Source of the DNA: a bacterium
GTDB lineage: Bacteria > Actinomycetota > Acidimicrobiia > Acidimicrobiales > Bin134
Assembly: GCA_026709025.1 (NCBI GenBank)
Contig: JAPOTT010000005.1
Coordinates: 1-64,000, forward strand
Length of the DNA: 64,000 nt
Direction of reading: 5' to 3'
The position numbers and the translations under genes were made by a program. The notes beneath the pieces were generated by a model that worked only from the letters and a program-made list of their open reading frames with translations, did not search any database and was not told where the DNA came from. Every line of letters begins with the position of its first letter. Within the stretch, counting starts at the first letter, position 1. This document shows, piece after piece, positions 17,351-25,963 of the stretch.

Positions 17351-19189
17351 TTAGCCCTTAGCCGTAAATTGTGGCATGACCACAAAGTTGAAGGTTTGCA
17401 TCATGCCTGATACTTCATCGGTATACACGTAACCTACTATTTCTTTGAACGTGAGGATAGCAGGTACTTCTTCAGCCCATTTGCGTTGGAAACGACTGTA
17501 CGCTTCATAACGTTCTTCAAAGGTAAGCCCTTGGCGGCCTTGCTCTAGGGCTTCATCAAATTCAGGGTAACACGCAAAACCATAGTTATTGGCTGCACGG
17601 TTAGGCCCACACACTCCATCTTCAGGAGAATCCCCGTGAAAAGCACCATACAGATCATCAGGATCAGCAATCGTGCCTGCCCAATCGTTAGCTATTGATT
17701 CACCCGCGAACGCCGCGGCCACCATCTCCCCAGTACCCACGCAGTTGGCAGTAGCATTAATGCCAAGCTCAGCCCACATCGCAACCAAGGTCTCCGCAGT
17801 CACTCCAGATTCGTCTGTGGAACACAAATTCTCAAACTCTAATGGGCCACCCAATTCAGCTTCGCACTCTCCAAGAGCTTCACGCGCTGCATCGGGATCA
17901 TAATCTGGGATTGCAGCTTCAGGATCAGTCCACGGCGAACCAGGTCTAAACAAACTACGATTAATCGCAGTCAACCCGTCGTGAACAATATCGTTCAAAA
18001 CCTCGTAATTGATCGCGTGAGCCACCGCTCGGCGACAAGCACGAATGTTGAAGGGCTCCTTAGAGTTGTTCAGCAACCAATGTCTAGCATAATTAGCAAT
18101 ATATGTAGAGATATTGCTGCCTGCTTCTAACTCTTCATCGAGCACCGCAGCATCCCTCAAGTAGATAATATCTAGATCTCCTGCTTGATATGCGTTATAC
18201 CGCTGAGCGGAATCAACAATCGGCTGAAAAGTTATACTATCTAGGTACGGGCAAGGCGCACGATAGTAATCAGGGTTACGTACCACAACTGCCACATCAT
18301 CTTGAATCCACGACTCAAACAAAAACGGCCCAGCACCAATACCAACCGGATTCACATTAATCTCAGGATTCAAACCAGTATCAGGATCAATCCCAGCCTG
18401 ATACGTAGTAGGCGACATCATCTTACCCAAACGCCCAGCCAAACTCAACGGAAACACAGCATTCACACTCTCTGTAATAACCTCCACGGTGAAATCATCA
18501 ATCTTATTCATCTCCATAACATCACTAGCCCTAGCAATAACACGAGACCCGGGAGTATTCTTGTAGTGCTCAACATTCCAAATAAAAGCATCCACATCAA
18601 ACCGAGTACCATCAGAGAAAGTCACATCATCTCGCAAAGAGAGCACAAACGTCTGATTATCCTCAGTAGTAATGCTCTGCGCCATAGCAGGCACCAACTC
18701 CGAAGTGGTTAAATCCAAATAAAACAAAGAGTCGAAAAGAGCCATCAAATGCAACTCCCCAGCCTCAACCCCACCTATAACAGTGGTGGGATCCCAACCA
18801 TTGGTCTCAGCATACATACCAATCGTCAAATTACCGCCCACCGGACGCCCATCAGTACACTCCGTAGAAATAATCGCACCCGGAATGAAACCAGTATTAC
18901 CCGTCGGCACCACACCATCTTCAAACTCCTCGGCAACACCAGGAGACACAACAAGCACCTCCTCAGTAGGCTCCGGTTCTGGCGCAGGCTCAGCATCTGA
19001 AGTGGGATCGGTAGACCCCGTCGCGCCACCTGAACTGCCATTCTCCCCCTGCGGAACAGGCGTAGCCTCAACAGTAGGATCACCTGCAACCACAGCATCA
19101 CTGCTGCCATCATCATCGTTACCACAAGACACAGCAAACAAGCTGAACGCCAACAAAACAGCAACAACAACGATTAAACGGGTCTTCAT
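17351..19189 (-). CDS. ABC transporter substrate-binding lipoprotein, SBP family 5 (copy 1)
   Basis: The 612-aa protein begins with a lipoprotein signal (lipobox FAVSC at about residues 18-22), then an Asp/Ser/Glu/Pro-rich linker, then an extracytoplasmic solute-binding family 5 fold (VFSLRDDVTFSDGTRFD-like region, WLLNNSKEPFNIRACRRAVAHAI, DPDAAREAL). It should capture peptides or a related solute for the adjoining permeases. Residues about 46-292 are encoded by DNA identical to copies 2 and 3, whereas the C-terminal half has diverged (for example LRDAAVLDEELEAG, LTFKEIVGYVYTDE). It is nearest to the permeases. Solute unknown. Confidence 0.9.
   Translation of the reverse strand: MKTRLIVVVAVLLAFSLFAVSCGNDDDGSSDAVVAGDPTVEATPVPQGENGSSGGATGSTDPTSDAEPAPEPEPTEEVLVVSPGVAEEFEDGVVPTGNTGFIPGAIISTECTDGRPVGGNLTIGMYAETNGWDPTTVIGGVEAGELHLMALFDSLFYLDLTTSELVPAMAQSITTEDNQTFVLSLRDDVTFSDGTRFDVDAFIWNVEHYKNTPGSRVIARASDVMEMNKIDDFTVEVITESVNAVFPLSLAGRLGKMMSPTTYQAGIDPDTGLNPEINVNPVGIGAGPFLFESWIQDDVAVVVRNPDYYRAPCPYLDSITFQPIVDSAQRYNAYQAGDLDIIYLRDAAVLDEELEAGSNISTYIANYARHWLLNNSKEPFNIRACRRAVAHAINYEVLNDIVHDGLTAINRSLFRPGSPWTDPEAAIPDYDPDAAREALGECEAELGGPLEFENLCSTDESGVTAETLVAMWAELGINATANCVGTGEMVAAAFAGESIANDWAGTIADPDDLYGAFHGDSPEDGVCGPNRAANNYGFACYPEFDEALEQGRQGLTFEERYEAYSRFQRKWAEEVPAILTFKEIVGYVYTDEVSGMMQTFNFVVMPQFTAKG
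18315..19054. repeat. 740-bp identical tract, copy 1 of 3
   Basis: Line-by-line comparison shows no difference from 20236-20975 and 22154-22893. It encodes residues about 46-292 of the three substrate-binding proteins. Identity stops abruptly at both ends in at least one pair. Copies 1 and 3 stay alike for roughly another 75 bp into the C-terminal half. Confidence 0.92.
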
Positions 19190-19226
19190 GAGGTTTCCCC
19201 TCTCATATATGCCCCCTCACATATAC

Positions 19227-19257
19227 TGCTGTAGCAGACAACAAGCCTGCTACAGCA
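19227..19257 (-). promoter_or_regulatory. Stem-loop between substrate-binding genes 2 and 1
   Basis: TGCTGTAGCAG (19227-19237) and CTGCTACAGCA (19247-19257) form a perfect 11-bp stem with a 9-nt loop. It lies 12 nt after the stop of copy 2 and 38 nt before the start of copy 1. There is no U-run after it, so it looks more like an mRNA-stabilising or attenuating hairpin than a full terminator. Confidence 0.6.
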
Positions 19258-19268
19258 ATTTGGCAACC

Positions 19269-21110
19269 TTAGCCCTTAGAGGTGAACTGTGGCAAGGTCA
19301 CAAAATTGAAGGTTTGCATCATGCCAGACACTTCGTCTGTGTAGACATAGCCGCGTCCTGTTTTGAAGGTGAGAATCGCAGGTATCTCCTCAGCCCATTT
19401 GCGTTGGAAACGACTGTACGCCGCATAGCGTTCTTCAAAGGTAAGCCCTTGGCGACCTTGCTCTAGGGCTTCATCAATCTCAGGGTAACAAACGAAACCG
19501 TAGTTAGATGCTGAACGGCCAGACCCACACACTCCATCTTCAGGAGAATCCCCGTAATAGATGGCATAGAAGTCATCTGGATCAGCCACTGTGCCCGACC
19601 AAGTGTTGGCTATTGACTCGCCAGCGAAGGCAGGCCCAACCACCTCACCTACGGTGGTGCAGTTGGCAGTAGCATTAATTCCAATTACATCCCACATCGC
19701 AACCAAAGTCTCCGCCACCGTGTCGGAGTCAGATTGAGCAACACATAAGTTGGGGAACTCTAGCGGAACACCCAATTCGGCTTCGCACTCTACAAGGGCT
19801 TCACGCGCTGCATCTAGATCATAATCCGCGATAACAGCTTCAGGGTCAGCCCACGGCGAACCAGGTCTGAACAAACTGCGGTTAATCGTGCTAAGCCCGT
19901 CGTGTACAACATCGTTTAAGACATCATAATCAACCGCATAAGCCACTGCTTGACGACAAGCAAGAATGTTGAACGGCTCCTTTGAGTTGTTCAGCAACCA
20001 GTGGCTTGAAAAATTGTCAATATAAACAGACATGTTGCTGCCAGCTTCCATCTGCTCGTTAAGCTTCTTAGAGTCTCGTAAATAAACAACATCCAGATCT
20101 CCAGCTAAGAATGCATTGTAACGCTGCGCAGGATCAACAATCGGCTGAAAGGTTACGCTATCTAAGTATGGGCAAGGAGCGCCATAATAATCTGGATTAC
20201 GCACCACAACTGCCACATCATCTTGAATCCAAGAATCAAACAAAAACGGCCCAGCACCAATACCAACCGGATTCACATTAATCTCAGGATTCAAACCAGT
20301 ATCAGGATCAATCCCAGCCTGATACGTAGTAGGCGACATCATCTTACCCAAACGCCCAGCCAAACTCAACGGAAACACAGCATTCACACTCTCTGTAATA
20401 ACCTCCACGGTGAAATCATCAATCTTATTCATCTCCATAACATCACTAGCCCTAGCAATAACACGAGACCCGGGAGTATTCTTGTAGTGCTCAACATTCC
20501 AAATAAAAGCATCCACATCAAACCGAGTACCATCAGAGAAAGTCACATCATCTCGCAAAGAGAGCACAAACGTCTGATTATCCTCAGTAGTAATGCTCTG
20601 CGCCATAGCAGGCACCAACTCCGAAGTGGTTAAATCCAAATAAAACAAAGAGTCGAAAAGAGCCATCAAATGCAACTCCCCAGCCTCAACCCCACCTATA
20701 ACAGTGGTGGGATCCCAACCATTGGTCTCAGCATACATACCAATCGTCAAATTACCGCCCACCGGACGCCCATCAGTACACTCCGTAGAAATAATCGCAC
20801 CCGGAATGAAACCAGTATTACCCGTCGGCACCACACCATCTTCAAACTCCTCGGCAACACCAGGAGACACAACAAGCACCTCCTCAGTAGGCTCCGGTTC
20901 TGGCGCAGGCTCAGCATCTGAAGTGGGATCGGTAGACCCCGTCGCGCCACCTGAACTGCCATTCTCCCCCTGCGGGGTAGGCGTAGCCTCAACAGTAGGA
21001 TCACCTGCAACCACAGCATCACTGCTGTCATCATCGTCGTTACCACAAGACACAGCAAACAAGCTGAACGCCAACAAAACGGCAACAACAACACTCAAAC
21101 GAGTCTTCAT
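19269..21110 (-). CDS. ABC transporter substrate-binding lipoprotein, SBP family 5 (copy 2)
   Basis: A 613-aa paralogue of copy 1 with the same lipobox FAVSC, linker and family 5 fold. The N-terminal half is the shared 740-bp tract. The C-terminal half differs (LRDSKKLNEQMEAG, VAQSDSDTVAE, LTFKTGRGYVYTDE), so a different or overlapping solute range is likely. The DNA of its first 45 codons matches copy 3 almost exactly and copy 1 less well. Spacing to both neighbours is 79 bp, and the gene-to-gene period is 1921 bp. Confidence 0.9.
   Translation of the reverse strand: MKTRLSVVVAVLLAFSLFAVSCGNDDDDSSDAVVAGDPTVEATPTPQGENGSSGGATGSTDPTSDAEPAPEPEPTEEVLVVSPGVAEEFEDGVVPTGNTGFIPGAIISTECTDGRPVGGNLTIGMYAETNGWDPTTVIGGVEAGELHLMALFDSLFYLDLTTSELVPAMAQSITTEDNQTFVLSLRDDVTFSDGTRFDVDAFIWNVEHYKNTPGSRVIARASDVMEMNKIDDFTVEVITESVNAVFPLSLAGRLGKMMSPTTYQAGIDPDTGLNPEINVNPVGIGAGPFLFDSWIQDDVAVVVRNPDYYGAPCPYLDSVTFQPIVDPAQRYNAFLAGDLDVVYLRDSKKLNEQMEAGSNMSVYIDNFSSHWLLNNSKEPFNILACRQAVAYAVDYDVLNDVVHDGLSTINRSLFRPGSPWADPEAVIADYDLDAAREALVECEAELGVPLEFPNLCVAQSDSDTVAETLVAMWDVIGINATANCTTVGEVVGPAFAGESIANTWSGTVADPDDFYAIYYGDSPEDGVCGSGRSASNYGFVCYPEIDEALEQGRQGLTFEERYAAYSRFQRKWAEEIPAILTFKTGRGYVYTDEVSGMMQTFNFVTLPQFTSKG
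20236..20975. repeat. 740-bp identical tract, copy 2 of 3
   Basis: Same sequence as 18315-19054, offset by 1921 bp. Its left edge is marked by substitutions that separate it from copies 1 and 3 (positions just before 20236). Confidence 0.92.
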
Positions 21111-21147
21111 GAGGTCTCCCCTCTCATAAATGCCCCCTCACATGCAC

Positions 21148-21178
21148 TGCTGTAATAGACAACAAGCCTGCTACGGCA
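21148..21178 (-). promoter_or_regulatory. Degenerate copy of the inter-gene stem-loop
   Basis: The spacer between copies 3 and 2 carries the same element in weaker form (TGCTGTAATAG ... CTGCTACGGCA, two mismatches and one wobble). The preserved location suggests it was duplicated along with the genes. Confidence 0.45.
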
Positions 21179-21189
21179 ATTTGGCAACC

Positions 21190-23028
21190 TTAGCCCTTAG
21201 CCGTGAACTGTGGCAAGGTCACAAAGTTGAAGGTTTGCATCATGCCAGACACTTCGTCTGTATACACGTAGCCGCGTCCTGTTTTGAAGGTTAGGATTAC
21301 GGGCACTTCTTCAGCCCATTTGCGTTGGAAACGACTGTACGCCGCATAGCGTTCTTCAAAGGTAAGCCCTTGGCGGCCTTGTTCTAGAGCTTCATCAAGC
21401 TCAGGATAACAAGCAAAACCATAGTTGGACGCTGAACGGTTAGGCCCACACACTCCATCTTCAGGAGAATCCCCATAAAAGATAGCATACAGGCCGTCAG
21501 GATCAGCAATCGTTCCTGCCCAATCGTTAGCTATTGATTCACCAGCAAACGCCGCGGCCACCATCTCCCCAGTACTCACGCAGTTGGCAGTAGCAGTAAT
21601 ACCAACCTCAGTCCACATCGCAACCAAGATCTCCGCAGTCACTCCAGATTCGTCTGAGGAACACAAACTCTCAAACTCTAACGGGCCACCCAATTCAGCT
21701 TCACACTCCCCAAGAGCTTCACGCGCTGCATCGGGATCATAATCTGGAATCACAGCTTCAGGATCAGCCCACGGCGAACCAGGTCTAAACAAACTACGAT
21801 TAACCGTAGTAAGCCCGTCGTGAACAACATCGTTCAAAACCTCATAATCAACCGCGTGAGCCACCGCTCGGCGACAAGCACGAACGCTGAACGGCTCCTT
21901 AGAGTTGTTCAACAACCAATGCCTAGCAAAATTATCAACATAGGTAGAAATATTGCTGCCTGCTTCTAACTCTTCATTCAAACTGCCAGCATCTCTAAGG
22001 TAGACAACGTCCAGATCTCCTGCTTGATATGCGTTATACCGCTGAGCAGAGTCAACAATCGGCTTGAAGGTAACGCTATCTAGGTACGGGCAAGGCGCAC
22101 GATAGTAATCAGGGTTACGTACCACAACTGCCACATCATCTTGAATCCACGACTCAAACAAAAACGGCCCAGCACCAATACCAACCGGATTCACATTAAT
22201 CTCAGGATTCAAACCAGTATCAGGATCAATCCCAGCCTGATACGTAGTAGGCGACATCATCTTACCCAAACGCCCAGCCAAACTCAACGGAAACACAGCA
22301 TTCACACTCTCTGTAATAACCTCCACGGTGAAATCATCAATCTTATTCATCTCCATAACATCACTAGCCCTAGCAATAACACGAGACCCGGGAGTATTCT
22401 TGTAGTGCTCAACATTCCAAATAAAAGCATCCACATCAAACCGAGTACCATCAGAGAAAGTCACATCATCTCGCAAAGAGAGCACAAACGTCTGATTATC
22501 CTCAGTAGTAATGCTCTGCGCCATAGCAGGCACCAACTCCGAAGTGGTTAAATCCAAATAAAACAAAGAGTCGAAAAGAGCCATCAAATGCAACTCCCCA
22601 GCCTCAACCCCACCTATAACAGTGGTGGGATCCCAACCATTGGTCTCAGCATACATACCAATCGTCAAATTACCGCCCACCGGACGCCCATCAGTACACT
22701 CCGTAGAAATAATCGCACCCGGAATGAAACCAGTATTACCCGTCGGCACCACACCATCTTCAAACTCCTCGGCAACACCAGGAGACACAACAAGCACCTC
22801 CTCAGTAGGCTCCGGTTCTGGCGCAGGCTCAGCATCTGAAGTGGGATCGGTAGACCCCGTCGCGCCACCTGAACTGCCATTCTCCCCCTGCGGGGTAGGC
22901 GTAGCCTCAACAGTAGGATCACCTGCAACCACAGCATCACTGCTGTCATCATCGTCGTTACCACAAGACACAGCAAACAAGCTGAACGCCAACAAAACGG
23001 CAACAACAACACTTAAACGAGTCTTCAT
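21190..23028 (-). CDS. ABC transporter substrate-binding lipoprotein, SBP family 5 (copy 3)
   Basis: A 612-aa paralogue with the same signal peptide and lipobox, and the shared N-terminal tract. The C-terminal half has its own sequence (LRDAGSLNEELEAG, LCSSDESGVTAEILVAMWTEVG, VILTFKTGRGYVYTDE), mixing blocks seen in copy 1 and copy 2. This mosaic look fits repeated recombination between the copies. It lies 45 bp after copy 4 and 79 bp before copy 2. Confidence 0.9.
   Translation of the reverse strand: MKTRLSVVVAVLLAFSLFAVSCGNDDDDSSDAVVAGDPTVEATPTPQGENGSSGGATGSTDPTSDAEPAPEPEPTEEVLVVSPGVAEEFEDGVVPTGNTGFIPGAIISTECTDGRPVGGNLTIGMYAETNGWDPTTVIGGVEAGELHLMALFDSLFYLDLTTSELVPAMAQSITTEDNQTFVLSLRDDVTFSDGTRFDVDAFIWNVEHYKNTPGSRVIARASDVMEMNKIDDFTVEVITESVNAVFPLSLAGRLGKMMSPTTYQAGIDPDTGLNPEINVNPVGIGAGPFLFESWIQDDVAVVVRNPDYYRAPCPYLDSVTFKPIVDSAQRYNAYQAGDLDVVYLRDAGSLNEELEAGSNISTYVDNFARHWLLNNSKEPFSVRACRRAVAHAVDYEVLNDVVHDGLTTVNRSLFRPGSPWADPEAVIPDYDPDAAREALGECEAELGGPLEFESLCSSDESGVTAEILVAMWTEVGITATANCVSTGEMVAAAFAGESIANDWAGTIADPDGLYAIFYGDSPEDGVCGPNRSASNYGFACYPELDEALEQGRQGLTFEERYAAYSRFQRKWAEEVPVILTFKTGRGYVYTDEVSGMMQTFNFVTLPQFTAKG
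22154..22893. repeat. 740-bp identical tract, copy 3 of 3
   Basis: Same sequence as 18315-19054, offset by 3839 bp. Confidence 0.92.
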
Positions 23029-23041
23029 AAGGTATCCCCTC

Positions 23042-23073
23042 CTGTAAAAACTATCTTCTGTAAAAACTATCTT
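23042..23073. repeat. 16-bp tandem duplication abutting a stop codon
   Basis: CTGTAAAAACTATCTT is repeated without a gap (23042-23057, 23058-23073), ending immediately beside the TAG stop (23074-23076, minus strand) of substrate-binding gene 4. Confidence 0.85.
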
Positions 23074-24912
23074 CTAGCCCTTAGCGATGAACTGAGGAAT
23101 TATCAAATTACCGTCGGTAAGCATCACGCCAGACACCTCATCAGTCCAGTAGTAGCCACCTTCGCGCTTAAAGGTAATGATGCTAGGCACCTCTTCGGCA
23201 TACTCGTGCTGAAAACGACTGTAAGCATCGTAACGCTCTTCAAAGGTGAGCCCTTCGCGACCTTGCTTAAGAGCCTCATCAAAATCAGGATGACAAACAA
23301 AGCCGTAGTTATTACCAGCCTTATTGGGCCCACAAACCCCAACTTCAGAGGCATCTCCAAAGTAGCCGCCATAAAAACCATCAGGATCGGCAATGGGAAT
23401 AGCCCAGAAGTTTGCAATGGCTTCTCCTGCAAACACAGATGCAACCGTTTCGCCTAACGCTCGACAAACCACCGTAGATGTAATGCCAACTGCTTGCCAC
23501 ATAGCAATAAGGGTTTCGGCCTGCAACTGATGATCTGGAGTGGTGGAACAAGAGTTCTCAAACTCCAACGGGCCACCCAATTCAGACTCACACTCGGCGA
23601 GGGCCTCGGCAGCCTTATCTGGATCGTAGCCGGGCAATGTGGCTGATGGATCAGCCCAAGGCGAACCGGGTCGCATCAAGCTGCGATCCATTATGCCAAG
23701 TCCATCAAAAACAACCTCATTGAACGCGTCGTAATCTACAGCATGGGCTACTGCTAAACGACAGGCACGCACATTGAAGGGTGGCTTGGAGTTGTTAAGC
23801 AACCAATTAGCACCGTGGTTTTCGATATAGCTAGTGGAATTAATGCCCTCGTCCCTTGCCTCAGAAAGGTGCTGTGGCACGCGATCGTAAGCAATGTCTA
23901 GATCCCCAGCTTTAAAGGCATTATAACGCTGCGGTGCATCTCCAATAGGCTTGAAGATCAAGCGATCCAAATAAGGACAACCATCCCGGAAGTAATCAGG
24001 GTTACGCACCAAAACCGCCTGATCGTCTTGAATCCAAGACTCAAACAAGAACGGACCAGCACCAACACCCACAGGATTTATGTTGAGTTCAGGGTTCAAA
24101 CCGGTTTCTGGGTCTTGTCCTGCCTGATAAGCAGTAGGCGACATCATGAACGCCAAACGATCGGAAAACACCTGAGGCAAAACCGCGTTTTTGCCAGCAG
24201 CAGTTACTTCAACGGTGTAATCATCTATCTTGGTCATCTGAGCAATTTGTGAAGCAGCGTCTCGGCCCCTAGAACCAATATCTGGGTTCTGATGAAGTTC
24301 CACGTTCCAAATCACCGCATCAGCATTCAGCGGGGTTCCATCGCTGAAGTTGATACCCTCTCGCAACTTCAGGGTAAACACCTCGTTATCTTCGGTGGTG
24401 ATGGCTTCCGCTAAGCCCGGAACTATCTGCGAGGTGGTTGCATCAAAATAAAACAAAGCATCATAAAGCGCAGTCAGTTGGATAAGACCTAACTCGGGCC
24501 CTCCAATAACAGAGGTGGCATCCCACCCGTTCAGATCGCCAAACATGCCTAAGGTAAGCGTGCCCCCTGTGGGCCTGCCGTCGGTGCATTCTGTAGATAC
24601 GATGCTGGCTGGGATGTAACCCGTATTGCCGGTAGGTACTGCCCCGTCGCTAGCAATTTCTTGCGATTCATCGATGATCACAACTGCTTCAGGGGTGGAT
24701 TCTGGGGTACCGTCATCGGCTGGGTCAGCAGCTTCAGGCACAGCGCTAGCAACAGCTGTGGCAGGCGCAGGCTCGCTGGCCGTAGCGCTTGCAGTGGGGC
24801 TAGAACCTGTATCCGCAGTGCCTGCGCTGTTGTCGTCATCGTTGCCACAGCTGGCCACCAAAAGGGCCAACACCATAAACACGCTTAATGGTCTGAGCAA
24901 TTTTACAGACAT
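23074..24912 (-). CDS. ABC transporter substrate-binding lipoprotein, SBP family 5 (copy 4, divergent)
   Basis: A 612-aa family 5 binding protein with lipobox LVASC and an Ala/Ser/Pro-rich linker. It is a clear homologue along its whole length (FVCHPDFDEALKQGREGLTFEERYDAYSRFQ and similar blocks), but it does not share the identical DNA tract of copies 1-3. It is the first gene of the five-gene-plus importer operon, so the promoter should lie in 24913-25006. It probably represents the ancestral or an older copy. Confidence 0.9.
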   Translation of the reverse strand: MSVKLLRPLSVFMVLALLVASCGNDDDNSAGTADTGSSPTASATASEPAPATAVASAVPEAADPADDGTPESTPEAVVIIDESQEIASDGAVPTGNTGYIPASIVSTECTDGRPTGGTLTLGMFGDLNGWDATSVIGGPELGLIQLTALYDALFYFDATTSQIVPGLAEAITTEDNEVFTLKLREGINFSDGTPLNADAVIWNVELHQNPDIGSRGRDAASQIAQMTKIDDYTVEVTAAGKNAVLPQVFSDRLAFMMSPTAYQAGQDPETGLNPELNINPVGVGAGPFLFESWIQDDQAVLVRNPDYFRDGCPYLDRLIFKPIGDAPQRYNAFKAGDLDIAYDRVPQHLSEARDEGINSTSYIENHGANWLLNNSKPPFNVRACRLAVAHAVDYDAFNEVVFDGLGIMDRSLMRPGSPWADPSATLPGYDPDKAAEALAECESELGGPLEFENSCSTTPDHQLQAETLIAMWQAVGITSTVVCRALGETVASVFAGEAIANFWAIPIADPDGFYGGYFGDASEVGVCGPNKAGNNYGFVCHPDFDEALKQGREGLTFEERYDAYSRFQHEYAEEVPSIITFKREGGYYWTDEVSGVMLTDGNLIIPQFIAKG

Positions 24913-25006
24913 GGACTCCCCTCCTTGTCTTTTGCCCCCAAAATGTGTAGCTAACCTAACCGCTTACGCAACAGCACACAAACCCGCCCTGCATAAGCAT
25001 TTGAGA

Positions 25007-25963
25007 TTAACGTTCCTCGCGGCGATAGGCGATGCCCAAAGAGGCTGGCGCTGGCGAAGGGCCGTGACGATAACGCCAGCTGATCACCACCAACACGGCC
25101 ACCGTCAACAAGAACGGCAACATACCCAAAAGCGCTGGGGATATCTGGTTAACCTGCAACCCCAAGAAGTTGATATCGAAGGATTGCAGCCGCGGTTGCA
25201 AGGCCAAAGTAAACCCAAACAATAAGGCACCTGCGGCCAAGCGACCCGGTTTCCACGCCCCGAAAATAACCAATGCAACCGCAATCCAACCACGGCCCGC
25301 AACCATTCCCTCCGTCCAACCCGGTGCCATGTACAACGACAAGAACGACCCGGCTGCACCCGCAAGCCCACCGCCAACCATCACCGCTGCCACTCGCAGC
25401 CCCACAACAGAGTGCCCTACCGCATCTGTGGTAGGGGCCGACTCACCTACCGCTCTAAGTGCTAGGCCCAGCCGGGTGCGCGCCAACACAAACCAGCTAC
25501 CTGCTCCTAACAGCACAGCCAAATACACCACTGGAGGCTGGTTGAAGAAGATGTCACCAAACCAGCGAATCTCAGACAGCCCTATGATGCTCATGTCGGT
25601 GAACTTTGTTTCGGGAATTCGCCCGCCTACGTTGCGGCCCACATAAGCAGCTAGCCCCACCCCACCTATAGTTAGAGCTAAGCCCGATACCACCTGATCT
25701 GCTCCCAACACCACGCTGATCAGGGCATGGAAACCCCCCACTAAAGCACCTACTGCGGCTGCTACCACAAAAGCTGCCCAGGGACTGCCTGTTTCCAGCC
25801 CTACCATAAAGCCGCTTACGGCACCCATGGCCATCATGCCCTCCACCCCGAGGTTCAACACGCCAGCTCGCTCGGCTATCAACTCTCCTAGCGCAGCCAA
25901 ATACACCAAGGTGGCAAACTGCACGGTGGCCACAAACAATCCGATAACAGCAGCCTCAGACAT
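25007..25963 (-). CDS. BMP-type (nucleoside-like) ABC importer permease 2
   Basis: A 318-aa polytopic membrane protein of the branched-chain/nucleoside permease family (NupQ/YufQ-like). It has LGELIAERAGVLNLGVEGMMAMGAVSGF, a typical first signature, plus LGADQVVSGLALTIGGVGL and GRGWIAVALVIFGAWKP. It overlaps the first permease by 8 bp. Part of a four-gene importer with an ATPase and a BMP-family lipoprotein. Confidence 0.87.
   Translation of the reverse strand: MSEAAVIGLFVATVQFATLVYLAALGELIAERAGVLNLGVEGMMAMGAVSGFMVGLETGSPWAAFVVAAAVGALVGGFHALISVVLGADQVVSGLALTIGGVGLAAYVGRNVGGRIPETKFTDMSIIGLSEIRWFGDIFFNQPPVVYLAVLLGAGSWFVLARTRLGLALRAVGESAPTTDAVGHSVVGLRVAAVMVGGGLAGAAGSFLSLYMAPGWTEGMVAGRGWIAVALVIFGAWKPGRLAAGALLFGFTLALQPRLQSFDINFLGLQVNQISPALLGMLPFLLTVAVLVVISWRYRHGPSPAPASLGIAYRREER

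Noticed and set aside
18302..22839. Plus-strand ORFs of 136 and 83 codons repeated in identical form three times
   Set aside because: They lie antisense to the shared 740-bp tract of the binding-protein genes; their conservation is a by-product of the identical DNA. They have no ribosome-binding sites and an unnatural Asn/Ile/His/Arg-rich composition.
17351..23028. Transposon or integron array
   Set aside because: The period of about 1.92 kb is exactly a gene plus spacer. There is no transposase, terminal inverted repeat or attachment site.
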